Below are positions 1 to 7,599 of a stretch of 35,830 bases of DNA, piece after piece. The position numbers and the translations under genes are program-made. Under the pieces are notes generated by a model, which was not told the DNA's origin, made no database searches, and was given only the letters and a program-made list of their open reading frames with translations. The stretch comes from Thiohalocapsa sp. (GTDB lineage: Bacteria; Pseudomonadota; Gammaproteobacteria; Chromatiales; Chromatiaceae), in NCBI RefSeq assembly GCF_022340605.1, contig NZ_JAJDNQ010000119.1, positions 1-35,830 of the forward strand, given 5' to 3'. Each line of letters opens with the position of its first letter. Within the stretch, counting starts at the first letter, position 1.

Positions 1-114
1 GTTCCCGAGCACCAGAAAACGTCGTCTGTACCCGTTTCCTCGCTTCTAAGCGCATAGCGCTTGGTGTCGGAGTGTGCAATGTGAGACCTGACCCCACTGA
101 CCCTCTCTCTCTGG
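1..114. other. Non-coding DNA with short hairpin and REP-like motif
   Basis: No convincing gene is seen. A small hairpin, AAGCGC-ata-GCGCTT, lies at 48-62. A TGCAATGTGAGACCTGACCCC-like string around 76-97 resembles motifs I recall near REP-associated transposases in other genomes. That resemblance is from memory and no transposase is visible here. Confidence 0.3.
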
Positions 115-226
115 GATGCCGGCGGTCCCAGTTGGCCGGCAGGATGCCGGGGGTCCCGGCGAGCCGGCAAGATGCCGGCGCTCCCGGCGGGCCGGCAAGA
201 TGCCGGCGCTCCCGGTGGGGCCGGCT
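115..226. repeat. Four tandem 28-bp GC-rich repeats
   Basis: Four contiguous 28-bp units lie at 115-142, 143-170, 171-198 and 199-226. Each starts GATGCCGG and ends GCCGGCAA or a near variant (GCCGGCAG, GCCGGCT). Units 2 and 3 differ at a few bases and unit 4 is slightly more divergent. The units contain the palindrome GCCGGC, so the array can form alternative hairpins. There are no spacers between units, so this is a simple tandem array and not CRISPR. It lies 200 bp upstream of the SLC13-type permease gene. No open frame through it looks like a real protein. Confidence 0.85.
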
Positions 227-426
227 CGCTTTGGCCGGCATGGGCGTCGGCATGCTGCTGCGCGTTGCACAGGTGTGCTCGTGCCACGGGGCCTGCACGC
301 CAGGATTGGGATGACGCATACTCACTGACTTGGCCTGTCATTCGACGTTGCGACGCCCGGGCCCGGGCACCCGCCGCAGCCCAGGCGATTGCGGGCCACC
401 CGGATCAGTCGCGCCCCGGAGAGCCT
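227..426 (+). other. Leader region of the SLC13-type permease gene
   Basis: This stretch between the tandem repeats and the permease start holds no recognisable gene or strong promoter. The permease frame stays open through it back to 172, but the encoded sequence is low-complexity and unlike SLC13 N-termini. A Shine-Dalgarno GGAG at 418-421 fits the start at 427. Confidence 0.4.
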
Positions 427-2280
427 ATGCCCAACGATCTGGTGATGGTGCTGCTGCTGCTGGCGGCGGCGATCGGCATGTTCGCCATCAACAAGCCGCG
501 TGTGGACGCGGTCGCGTTGATCATGCTGGTGTTGCTGCCGTTCACCGGCGTGCTGACCATGAACGAGGCGCTCGCCGGCTTCAGCAACCCGAACATCGTG
601 CTGATCGGCGCCATGTTCGTCATCGGCGAGGCCCTGGCCCGCACCGGCGTGGCCCGCAGCATCGGCGACTGGCTGGTGCGGTATGGCGGCAACAGCGCCG
701 GTCGCCTGCTGTTGTTGCTGATGCTCGCGGTGGGCTTTCTGGGCTCGGTCATGAGCTCCACCGGCGTGGTGGCAATCTTCGTGCCCATCGTGCTGCGCAT
801 GGCGAGCCGCAGCGGCATCGCGCCCGCCGAGCTGATGATGCCGATGGCCTATGCGGCGCTCATCAGCGGCATGATGACCCTGGTGGCCACCTCGCCGAAC
901 CTGGTGATCAACTACGAGCTCGTGCGCAGTGGCGCCGATGGCTTCGGCTTCTTCACCTTCACCCCATTCGGTGTGCCCGTCCTGATCGTCGGCACCCTGT
1001 ACATGCTGCTGCTGCGCCGCTGGCTCGGGCGGGAGGCGCCGGATGCCGGCGCCGCGCCGCTGCGCCCGGACCTGCGCAACCTGGTGGAGCACTATGCCCT
1101 CGGCCACCGGGAGTATCGCGTGCGGGTCGAGCCGGGCTCGCCGCTGCTCGGGCGGCGACTCGGCGAGCTGGACCTGCCGCGCAGGATCGGCGCCAGGGTC
1201 ATCGTCATCGAGCGCGGCAGCGGGCGCGCGCGGCGCCTGCTGCCACGCACCGACGACAGTGTGCTCCAGGCCGGTGACGTGCTGCTGATTGACATGGACG
1301 ACGATACCGCCGATGTCGAGGCGCTGTGCCGGGAGTACGGCGTCGAGTTGCTGCCCCGTTCTGGGTCCTATTACACCGGCCGGCCCCAAGACGTGGGCCT
1401 GGTGGAGGTGATGCTGCCCTACCAGTCCGTCTTCGTCGGCAAGACCGTCGCCGAGGCGGAGGCGATGGCCCAGTCCGAGCTGACCCTGGTGGGCATGCGC
1501 CGGCGCCGCGGCGTGCTGGAGCCGCATCACCTGCGCGAGAAGGTGCTGAAGGTCGGTGACACGCTGCTGTTGGCCGGGCCATGGCGCGCCATCCGCCGGC
1601 TGCAGAAGGGCGGCCAGGACCTGGTCCTGCTGAATCTGCCGAAGGAGTTCGACGAGTACCTGCCGGCGGCCAAGCGCGCGCCCTATGCGGTGTTCACCCT
1701 CATCGCCGTCATCGTGCTGATGGCCACCGGCATCGTACCAAACGTTCAGGCGGCGCTGATCGGCTGCCTGCTGATGGGCCTGTTCCGGTGCATCGACCTC
1801 GACGGGGCCTACCGGTCCATTCAGATGAAGAGCCTGATCATGATCGTCGGCATGATGCCCTTCGCGCTGGCGCTGGACCGCACTGGCGGCGTTGACATGG
1901 CGGCGGACTTCCTGGTGGCGGTGCTCGGCAACAGCAGCTCGCACCTGATTCTCGCGGTGCTGTTCGCCATCACCGTGCTGCTCGGCATGTTCATCGTCAA
2001 TACCGCCAACGCGGTGCTGCTGATCCCGCTCGCGCTGGCGGTCGCCGAGGAGCTCGGGGCGTCGCCCTATCCCTTTGCGATGATTGTCGCGCTGGGTGCA
2101 TCCGCCGCCTTCATGACCCCGGTCTCTCCGGTGAATACCCTCGTTACCACGGCGGGCAACTACCGGCTCGCGGACTTTATCCGCATCGGCTTGCCGCTGA
2201 CGCTGATGGTCGGGGCGCTGAGCGTCGTGCTGGTGCCCTGGCTGCTGCCCTTGTATCCGGCGGTTTCCGGTTCCGGATGA
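427..2280 (+). CDS. SLC13-family (DASS) permease with two RCK_C/TrkA_C domains
   Basis: This inner-membrane secondary transporter has 617 residues. N-terminal membrane segments are followed by two soluble RCK_C-type domains (about residues 215-305 and 320-405) and a second membrane block to the C-terminus. Each half carries an SLC13-like motif: an ATSPNLVIN string near residue 156 and SPVNTLV near residue 565. This layout is typical of bacterial SLC13 permeases annotated for anion or sulfur-compound transport; the substrate cannot be read from the sequence. The start at 427 is chosen because GGAG at 418-421 precedes it and the hydrophobic first helix begins at once. The stop is followed after 7 bp by the BrkB-family gene, so the two are probably co-transcribed. 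Confidence 0.88.
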   Translation: MPNDLVMVLLLLAAAIGMFAINKPRVDAVALIMLVLLPFTGVLTMNEALAGFSNPNIVLIGAMFVIGEALARTGVARSIGDWLVRYGGNSAGRLLLLLMLAVGFLGSVMSSTGVVAIFVPIVLRMASRSGIAPAELMMPMAYAALISGMMTLVATSPNLVINYELVRSGADGFGFFTFTPFGVPVLIVGTLYMLLLRRWLGREAPDAGAAPLRPDLRNLVEHYALGHREYRVRVEPGSPLLGRRLGELDLPRRIGARVIVIERGSGRARRLLPRTDDSVLQAGDVLLIDMDDDTADVEALCREYGVELLPRSGSYYTGRPQDVGLVEVMLPYQSVFVGKTVAEAEAMAQSELTLVGMRRRRGVLEPHHLREKVLKVGDTLLLAGPWRAIRRLQKGGQDLVLLNLPKEFDEYLPAAKRAPYAVFTLIAVIVLMATGIVPNVQAALIGCLLMGLFRCIDLDGAYRSIQMKSLIMIVGMMPFALALDRTGGVDMAADFLVAVLGNSSSHLILAVLFAITVLLGMFIVNTANAVLLIPLALAVAEELGASPYPFAMIVALGASAAFMTPVSPVNTLVTTAGNYRLADFIRIGLPLTLMVGALSVVLVPWLLPLYPAVSGSG

Positions 2281-2287
2281 GCCCGCC

Positions 2288-3184
2288 ATGTACCAGCCCT
2301 TCCAGCAGGCATTTCTGATCATCCGCACCGGCGTTGAACTGTGGCTGGAGCACAACGCGTTCCTGCATGCCGGCGCGCTGGCGTTTTTCACTCTCTTCTC
2401 GCTGGCGCCGACCTTGATCATCGCCGTCACGGTTATCGGCGTCGTGCTCGGCGAGGGCGCCGCGCAAGGCCAGATCGTCGAACAGCTTAAGGGCGCCATG
2501 GGCGTCGATGCCGCGGTGTTCGTCGAGCAGGCCATCCTGGCAGCGCGCATCGACGAGGCCGGGCTGATGCCCACCGTCGTCGGCGTTGGCGCACTCCTGA
2601 TCGGCGCCACCACCGTCTTCGGCCAGTTGCGCTATTCGCTCAACGTGCTCTGGGGCGTGCGGCCCGGCCCCGGGCGCAGCAGGTTCACGCCGCTCACGCA
2701 ATTCGCCAAGACGCGCCTGCTCGCCCTGCTCGTGGTGCTGCTGATCGGGCTCGGCTTCCTGCTCTACTTCATCGCCGTCACCGGCCTCCAACTCGCGGTG
2801 GCCTATTTTCACCTCAAGGGCTGGGACCTACTGCCGGCGCTGCAACTGGACATGCTGTCCTGGGCCGCGCGCAGCGCCGTGGCGGTCCTGATCACCACGC
2901 TCTTCATTGCCGCCCTGTTCAAGGTCCTGCCTGACCTGCTGGTCACTTGGCGGGACGTCCTGCCCGGCGCCCTGGTCACGGCACTGATGCTGACGGCAGG
3001 GCGCTACGGCATCGCCGCCTTCCTCTCCACCACCGCCATCGCGTCCGCCTATGGCGCCGCGGCCTCGCTGCTGGTGATTCTGATGTGGGTCTACTTCTCG
3101 GCCCTGTTGCTGTTGTTGGGCGCGGCGCTGACGCGCGCCTATCTCGGCGTGCGCGGCCCGGCGACTCTGCCCGGGTCGTTGTGA
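2288..3184 (+). CDS. YihY/virulence factor BrkB family membrane protein
   Basis: This is a 298-residue integral membrane protein of the YihY/BrkB (PF03631) family. The family hallmarks seen are an N-terminal segment with HAGALAFFTLFSLAP near residues 27-41, several long hydrophobic helices, and a C-terminal TTAIASAYGAAASLLVILMW-type stretch around residues 247-268. The family is once-misnamed ribonuclease BN and its biochemical role is unsettled; envelope or transport roles have been proposed. The length is usual. The start codon lies 7 bp after the stop of the SLC13 gene and has no good Shine-Dalgarno, which suggests translation after the upstream gene. The neighbour downstream is on the other strand. 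Confidence 0.88.
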   Translation: MYQPFQQAFLIIRTGVELWLEHNAFLHAGALAFFTLFSLAPTLIIAVTVIGVVLGEGAAQGQIVEQLKGAMGVDAAVFVEQAILAARIDEAGLMPTVVGVGALLIGATTVFGQLRYSLNVLWGVRPGPGRSRFTPLTQFAKTRLLALLVVLLIGLGFLLYFIAVTGLQLAVAYFHLKGWDLLPALQLDMLSWAARSAVAVLITTLFIAALFKVLPDLLVTWRDVLPGALVTALMLTAGRYGIAAFLSTTAIASAYGAAASLLVILMWVYFSALLLLLGAALTRAYLGVRGPATLPGSL

Positions 3185-3289
3185 TGCCCGTTCGCGTCGC
3201 GACGCATCGACGGCGACTCTCGCGAGCCGCGAGGCCGACGCTTTTGATTGCCAACGCACACGCAATGACCATGCGCTGGTTGCTTGAGA

Positions 3290-5818
3290 TCAATCATTGG
3301 CAGCTGCTGCTGCCAATCGTTTCAAACCGGGCAAATCGACCGCGACGCACATCTGCTCGATGCTTCGCCACAACGCCTTACGGTCAGGGTGCCGCTGCGC
3401 CATGTCGTGCGCCCACTGCTGAAGCCCTATGATCTGGCCAATGGCAACCATTTCCCTCAATCGTTTACGCTCCTCGGCGAGCAAGGCCGTGGATAGCGAC
3501 GTCGGCGTAGGGCTGGCCGTCTGCTCGCTCGGGGATTCCACGTCATATTCCCAATCCAGCCCCAGGAATTCGCCTAGGATTGTCGCCAACGTCCACTCGC
3601 TCAGGGGTTTCATGGCAAATCGATCGAAGTTCAGGCCTTCGGGAAAGCTGTCGGGTCTTTGCACGGGCGCGGCCGAAATCAATATGGCCGGCGCGTTGCG
3701 ACCCTGTTCTGATGAGCGTAGCGCTTGCAGGAATCCCCAACCGTCCAGTCCCGGCATGAATTGATCGACCAGGATCGCATCCACGCCCGGGTCCGCGGTC
3801 CGAAAACGCGCCAGCGCTTCAGCGCCATCGCTCGCCACCAGGACTTTGAATCCCCAACTGCGGCAGTTTTCCGCCAGGAAGCCGCGGCTGGTCGGTTGAT
3901 CGTCGGCGATCAGCAGCGTCCGTCGCCGGCCGAGGTAACCCACGATGACGGAATCCTCGCCGCCGTCCTGGTCCGGCGCCGGGCTGATGGGGAACCGCAG
4001 CTCGAAACTGAAGGTGCTGCCGGGGTTCTGGCCTTGACTGCTCTGCAGCGCGATCGTGCCGCCCATCGCGATCGCCAGTTGCTGAGCGATCGCCAACCCA
4101 AGACCGACGCCGGGCAGGCCGCGGTGCCGCTCGAGGCGCTGAAAAGGCTGAAAGACGGCGGATACCTTTGCCGGGGGAATGCCGATGCCGGTGTCTTTGA
4201 CGCGAAATCTCACCAGGCAGTCGGCGCCTCGCATGGAAACCGGCGTGGTCGGCGGCTCGGCGAGCTCGATACGCAACTCGATGCGGCCGTCCTCCGTGAA
4301 CTTGAACGCGTTGTCCAGGAGATTACGCAGGATCTGGGTCAGTCGCGGCTCATCAGCCACGACCCAGTCGACATTGGCGGTATCGACCGCGACGACGAAG
4401 TCGTTGTTGCTGCGTTCGGCAACCGGCTGGTACATCGCGGTCAGGTTTTGCGCCAGCCGCGCCAGAGACAGCGGCCCGGGCTCGAGCACGATGGGCTTTG
4501 CTTCGCCCCGACTGTACGCCAGGATATCGTCAATCAGACGCAGCAGATGATTGCCGCTATTCTGGATGATGCTGAGTTGGTCACGCGCCTGCGCCGGTAT
4601 CTGGCGAGCGAGCAGCCGGGCGTAGCCAAGAATGTCGTGCAATGGCGAGCGCAGATCGTGACTGACCGCGGAGAGGAAGGCGGACTTGGCCTGGTCGCTT
4701 TCGCGGGCGCGGGCGGCCGCTTCGCTCAGCGCGCGGGTGCGGTCCAGGACCGCCGCCCGCAACCGCGACTCCAGGTTGATATTCAGCTGCTGCAACGCCT
4801 CCTTGTTCTGTTGCAGCTCCATTTGTGCCTGTTGCAGCGCATCCTTTTCGCTTTGGAGGCGAACCTCGGCCTGCCTCAGTTCCGACTCGGTGCGCTGTCT
4901 GAAGCGGATTTCGCGAGCCAGGCGCCGGTTCCAATAAAAAAACGTGAGAATGACCAACAAGGCCGCGGCGAAAACCTTCCAGGCCAGCGTATAGTCCTTG
5001 CGCGGCTTCATGTCGAGATGAATCCACTTGCCGATGATCGCATTGCGATCCGCGGGCGTCATCGCCGCAATGCCTTTGCTGATCAGCGCTGCCAGCTCTG
5101 GCCAGTCTCGCCGCACCGCCATGGCCTGGGTGTTGATGCCATAGCGGGTGGGCGCGGCGACCGTGAGGTTGGTGAGGCGATGCTCTTTGACCAGATAGGC
5201 ACCGACGGCGAGGTTGCCGACGTAGGCATCGGCTTGCCCCGTCGCCAGCGCCATCAGCGCATCCAACGCGGTTTTGACTTCGGATACATGAATCCTGGGG
5301 AAATCGTGTCTGATCTTCTTGGCGATCAGAAAGCCCTTTTCCGCGACGACGGTCTTGCCAGCGAGGCTTTCCAAGCCAATAATAAAGGGGCTTTCCAGGC
5401 GCGTAAAAATGACCCAGGGGGCGCTCAGGTAATCATCCGTGATAGCAAAGCGTTTCTCCCGCTCCGGTGTGCGCGTGAACGTCAACAACAGATCATAATA
5501 CTGGTGCTCGCCGGCGACATCCGCGGCAGCGGCGCCAAAGGACATGTCGGCGGGTATGTATTGGACGTCGAACCCGAAATGCTCGGCAATGTGCTCGAGA
5601 TAATCCACCGCCAGACCCGCCATGCGCGGATCTTTGATCATGTAGGGGGGGTAGTTGGCGACGCGGGCGCGGACCTTGTGGTTGGCGGCCAGCCAGGCGC
5701 GCTCCCGGTCCGTCAGCTTCGGCTGCGTGGCGTCTTGCGCCCGCGCTGTTGCCAGGCGAGGAGTCACTAGCTCGGAGGCCAGTAGTATAAAGAGCAACAG
5801 GACCAGTGCGACCTTCAT
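3290..5818 (-). CDS. BvgS-like hybrid sensor histidine kinase with periplasmic binding domain
   Basis: This 842-residue membrane kinase has, in order: a signal/anchor helix (1-28), an SBP_bac_3 Venus-flytrap sensor (about 35-270), a membrane helix (about 279-296), a Gln/Glu-rich coiled coil (305-375), HisKA with the phospho-acceptor His at 387 (SHDLRSPLH), HATPase with the N box at 496-509, G1 (DTGIGIP) at 542-548 and G2 (GVGLGLA) at 570-576, and a receiver domain (632-755) with the acidic pair at 639-640, Asp685 and Lys737. A helical tail of about 80 residues follows. It should sense a small periplasmic ligand and phosphorylate its own receiver; no separate output regulator is nearby. The start at 5818 is preferred over an upstream ATG because GAGGTGG precedes it and a hydrophobic leader begins there. 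Confidence 0.9.
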   Translation of the reverse strand: MKVALVLLLFILLASELVTPRLATARAQDATQPKLTDRERAWLAANHKVRARVANYPPYMIKDPRMAGLAVDYLEHIAEHFGFDVQYIPADMSFGAAAADVAGEHQYYDLLLTFTRTPEREKRFAITDDYLSAPWVIFTRLESPFIIGLESLAGKTVVAEKGFLIAKKIRHDFPRIHVSEVKTALDALMALATGQADAYVGNLAVGAYLVKEHRLTNLTVAAPTRYGINTQAMAVRRDWPELAALISKGIAAMTPADRNAIIGKWIHLDMKPRKDYTLAWKVFAAALLVILTFFYWNRRLAREIRFRQRTESELRQAEVRLQSEKDALQQAQMELQQNKEALQQLNINLESRLRAAVLDRTRALSEAAARARESDQAKSAFLSAVSHDLRSPLHDILGYARLLARQIPAQARDQLSIIQNSGNHLLRLIDDILAYSRGEAKPIVLEPGPLSLARLAQNLTAMYQPVAERSNNDFVVAVDTANVDWVVADEPRLTQILRNLLDNAFKFTEDGRIELRIELAEPPTTPVSMRGADCLVRFRVKDTGIGIPPAKVSAVFQPFQRLERHRGLPGVGLGLAIAQQLAIAMGGTIALQSSQGQNPGSTFSFELRFPISPAPDQDGGEDSVIVGYLGRRRTLLIADDQPTSRGFLAENCRSWGFKVLVASDGAEALARFRTADPGVDAILVDQFMPGLDGWGFLQALRSSEQGRNAPAILISAAPVQRPDSFPEGLNFDRFAMKPLSEWTLATILGEFLGLDWEYDVESPSEQTASPTPTSLSTALLAEERKRLREMVAIGQIIGLQQWAHDMAQRHPDRKALWRSIEQMCVAVDLPGLKRLAAAAAND
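3296..3317. terminator. Hairpin overlapping the 3' end of the kinase gene
   Basis: A perfect 9-bp inverted repeat, ATTGGCAGC-tgct-GCTGCCAAT, covers the last kinase codons. No T-run follows on either strand, so a role in termination or mRNA 3'-end protection is only possible. It may simply reflect the Ala-rich tail codons. Confidence 0.3.
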
Positions 5819-5903
5819 GCGCCACCTCGTCCATATCAGCCGAAACCCGAGTGCTGACGGATGAGTTTGCAGAGAGTCTCTACATACAAGCACCGGCGTC
5901 GTC

Positions 5904-6059
5904 AGGGAAGCGCCGACTTATCGGTATTTCCCGTGTGGGCCAGGACGGTCCACCATTTGCACCGGCCTAAGCCGCTGAAAATGGAGGAACTCGGAAACCG
6001 CGTTTGCGGGTTCCGTTCGATCTTTGGCCAGGATGGCCAACAAATCGGTGTCTCCTTGC
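5904..6059 (+). repeat. Structured interspersed repeat, copy A
   Basis: This is one of three copies of a roughly 150-bp element (others at 14173-14320 in the opposite orientation and 26973-27127 in the same orientation). It begins AGGGAAGCGCCGA and ends near TCTCCTTGC. Hairpin 1 spans 5953-5984, with CCATTT pairing AAATGG and CGGC pairing GCCG around a ctaa loop. Hairpin 2 spans 5992-6015, with CGGAA/TTCCG and CCGC/GCGG. A third small inverted repeat, TTGGCCaggatGGCCAA, lies near 6023-6041. The copy sits upstream of the divergent kinase gene. An open frame on the minus strand crosses it, but copy B does not preserve that frame, so it is treated as non-coding. Confidence 0.8.
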
Positions 6060-6625
6060 TCACGCGCTTCACGGGCCATCGGGGCCGGGCGAGCGTCTGT
6101 GGGCCTTGGAGTTGAACTGGCCGACGCGCCGCCGCGTGTGCGGCGCGGCACGGTGCAAGTCATCAGGGACTGTATTGCCGGCCGCAGGCTTGTCCAAGTC
6201 GTGAACGACGAGCCGTGCCAAGCTGGGCGACAGACGGAGCAGGGGCGCGGCAGACGGGGTTGCACGACGCCATGCGTACGAGCGTGGCTAGTGCGCACTC
6301 CTCCGGCGAGAGGGCGATGGGCAGGCAAGTACAGCGTCCGCGAACAACCGTTCCCTCTCCCTGCAGGGTCCTTCCATGACGACGCCGACTCAATGGGGCT
6401 CGAAGACTGTTACCCGAGCCTTGGTCGGATTCACTCTGCAAGCTGAGTGTTCGTTCATCGATGCACAGATGCAGTCGGGGCGCCTTCTGCGCGACGGCGA
6501 CGGTGCTGCTATAGTGATTCATCGTGCGCGGCGCCAGTCCTTTTGATTGCGACGATGTTCGTGATCGGCCTGGGCCTGGCGCACGGGCCTTGATCACTAT
6601 CCCGGCCAGCCGTTGCTCAGTCCTA
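6060..6625. other. Gene-free stretch
   Basis: I see no supported gene, RNA or promoter in these 566 bases. Short open frames occur on both strands but lack ribosome sites and family-like sequence. The composition matches the flanks, so this may be relic DNA left by gene loss. Confidence 0.4.
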
Positions 6626-6678
6626 CGTAGACAGGGCTTCCAGCCCTGATTCTATAAGGCCAGGATGGCCTGACTACG
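6626..6678. repeat. Three-arm structured element
   Basis: An outer pair CGTAG (6626-6630) / CTACG (6674-6678) encloses two hairpins: CAGGGCT-tcc-AGCCCTG (6632-6648) and GGCC-aggat-GGCC (6658-6670). The arrangement would fold as a three-way junction in single-stranded DNA or RNA. It lies just upstream of a truncated gene remnant. It resembles small palindromic intergenic elements; no second full copy was found in this window. Confidence 0.5.
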
Positions 6679-6918
6679 CGGCGAGCCCGCGCAGGTGGCC
6701 GGAACGATGATCAAGGCTGGCGCACGGGTGTCGTCCAACGCCCGGTCGACTGGCTCGTGAACCGTGGCGACAATCGGGCCGCGCGAATGGTGGCGCTGTT
6801 GATCGACATCCCCGCGAATGACGACGACGCCGAGCTGGCCGCATTCCCTGGCGACATGGCGGTGTCGATCGTGCTGCCAACGACGCCGGAGGCATTGATC
6901 AATGAACCGTTCACCTGA
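6658..6918 (+). pseudogene. Probable 3' remnant of an unidentified gene
   Basis: A reading frame is open from after the TAA at 6655-6657 to a TGA at 6916-6918. From about 6730 it looks like coding DNA; its end contains FPGDMAVSIVLPTT. The only ATG in the coding-like part is at 6787 and would give 43 residues, and no full protein start is present. The frame overlaps the start of the next gene (6902) by 17 bp, as expected for an operon partner whose 5' end has been lost. The structured element at 6626-6678 overlaps the apparent break. I do not recognise the family; an efflux-adaptor-like tail is a weak possibility. A short intact gene cannot be excluded. Confidence 0.4.
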
Positions 6919-7438
6919 TCCCGCAGTGCTCGATATCCGCATTGGCCGGGTCGAGCAATTATTCCAGACGTTCGATCCGTCGCCTTTTCGCGATCGCGAT
7001 CTCGATCCGAAGGCCACGCAGTATATCGTCGATTGGGCGCGGGGGCTCAACCGCAAGGTGGCAATCGGCATCCATCTGCATGTGCAGGCGAAGGCGGGAG
7101 CCGCCGAGGACGTGCGGAGCGCTGTACGCGGCTACTTCGAGCATCGCGCCGATGCGGCCGTGCGCGAAATGCGCGAGCTATTCCGACTGGGTCGCATCTA
7201 CCTCGTGATCGGACTGCTTATCCTGGTGCTGTCGTTGGTCGGCTCCGAATTGGCGGTAAATCTGTTCGGCGAGAGTCCATCGGTCTCGATTATTGCCGAG
7301 AGCTTGGTCATTCTCGGCTGGGTGGCAAACTGGAGGCCGCTGGAGACCTTTCTCTATGAATGGTGGCCGCTGCGCAGAGATATCGTGCTGTTCCGCCGCC
7401 TGGCCGCTGCGCAGGTGGAGGTCAGCGTCGCGAGTTGA
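6902..7438 (+). CDS. Conserved uncharacterised two-helix membrane protein
   Basis: This 178-residue protein has a soluble N-terminal half (1-95) containing FDPSPFRDRDLDP and YIVDWAR, then two membrane helices (about 99-120 and 126-145), then a WRPLETFLYEWWP motif and a short basic cytoplasmic tail. I recall proteins of this shape, with the WRPLE-LYDWWP motif, as conserved hypotheticals in many proteobacteria; no function is assigned to them that I know of. The ATG at 6902 overlaps the preceding remnant frame, suggesting a former operon with translational coupling. The gene ends 161 bp before the convergent mechanosensitive channel gene. Confidence 0.75.
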   Translation: MNRSPDPAVLDIRIGRVEQLFQTFDPSPFRDRDLDPKATQYIVDWARGLNRKVAIGIHLHVQAKAGAAEDVRSAVRGYFEHRADAAVREMRELFRLGRIYLVIGLLILVLSLVGSELAVNLFGESPSVSIIAESLVILGWVANWRPLETFLYEWWPLRRDIVLFRRLAAAQVEVSVAS

Positions 7439-7599
7439 TGATGGGGTCAGGGCAGGGGGTCCGCACAGCGGATCCTTCGCGCGGCGCCGGCGTCGCGCCT
7501 GGTGTGGCCTCGCGCACGAGCTGGCATAACGCGGACTGAGCTTTGCTTGTTCCGGGCGCGCGCCGCTGGCGTCGCGGCAAGCGTGCAAACAGCCCGGCT

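Noticed and set aside
115..226. CRISPR array
   Set aside because: The 28-bp units are contiguous with no spacers, and no cas gene is present.
322..2613. Long open frame antisense to the SLC13 and BrkB genes
   Set aside because: Its translation is His/Gln/Arg/Ala-rich without domains, as expected for the mirror of a high-GC gene; the plus-strand frames match known families.
3725..5770. Long open frame antisense to the sensor kinase gene
   Set aside because: The minus strand encodes an intact kinase with all motifs. The plus frame is a GC-bias artefact with no recognisable domain.
5918..6328. Minus-strand gene across repeat copy A
   Set aside because: The part inside the repeat is not preserved as a frame in copies B and C, which conserve pairing instead of codons.
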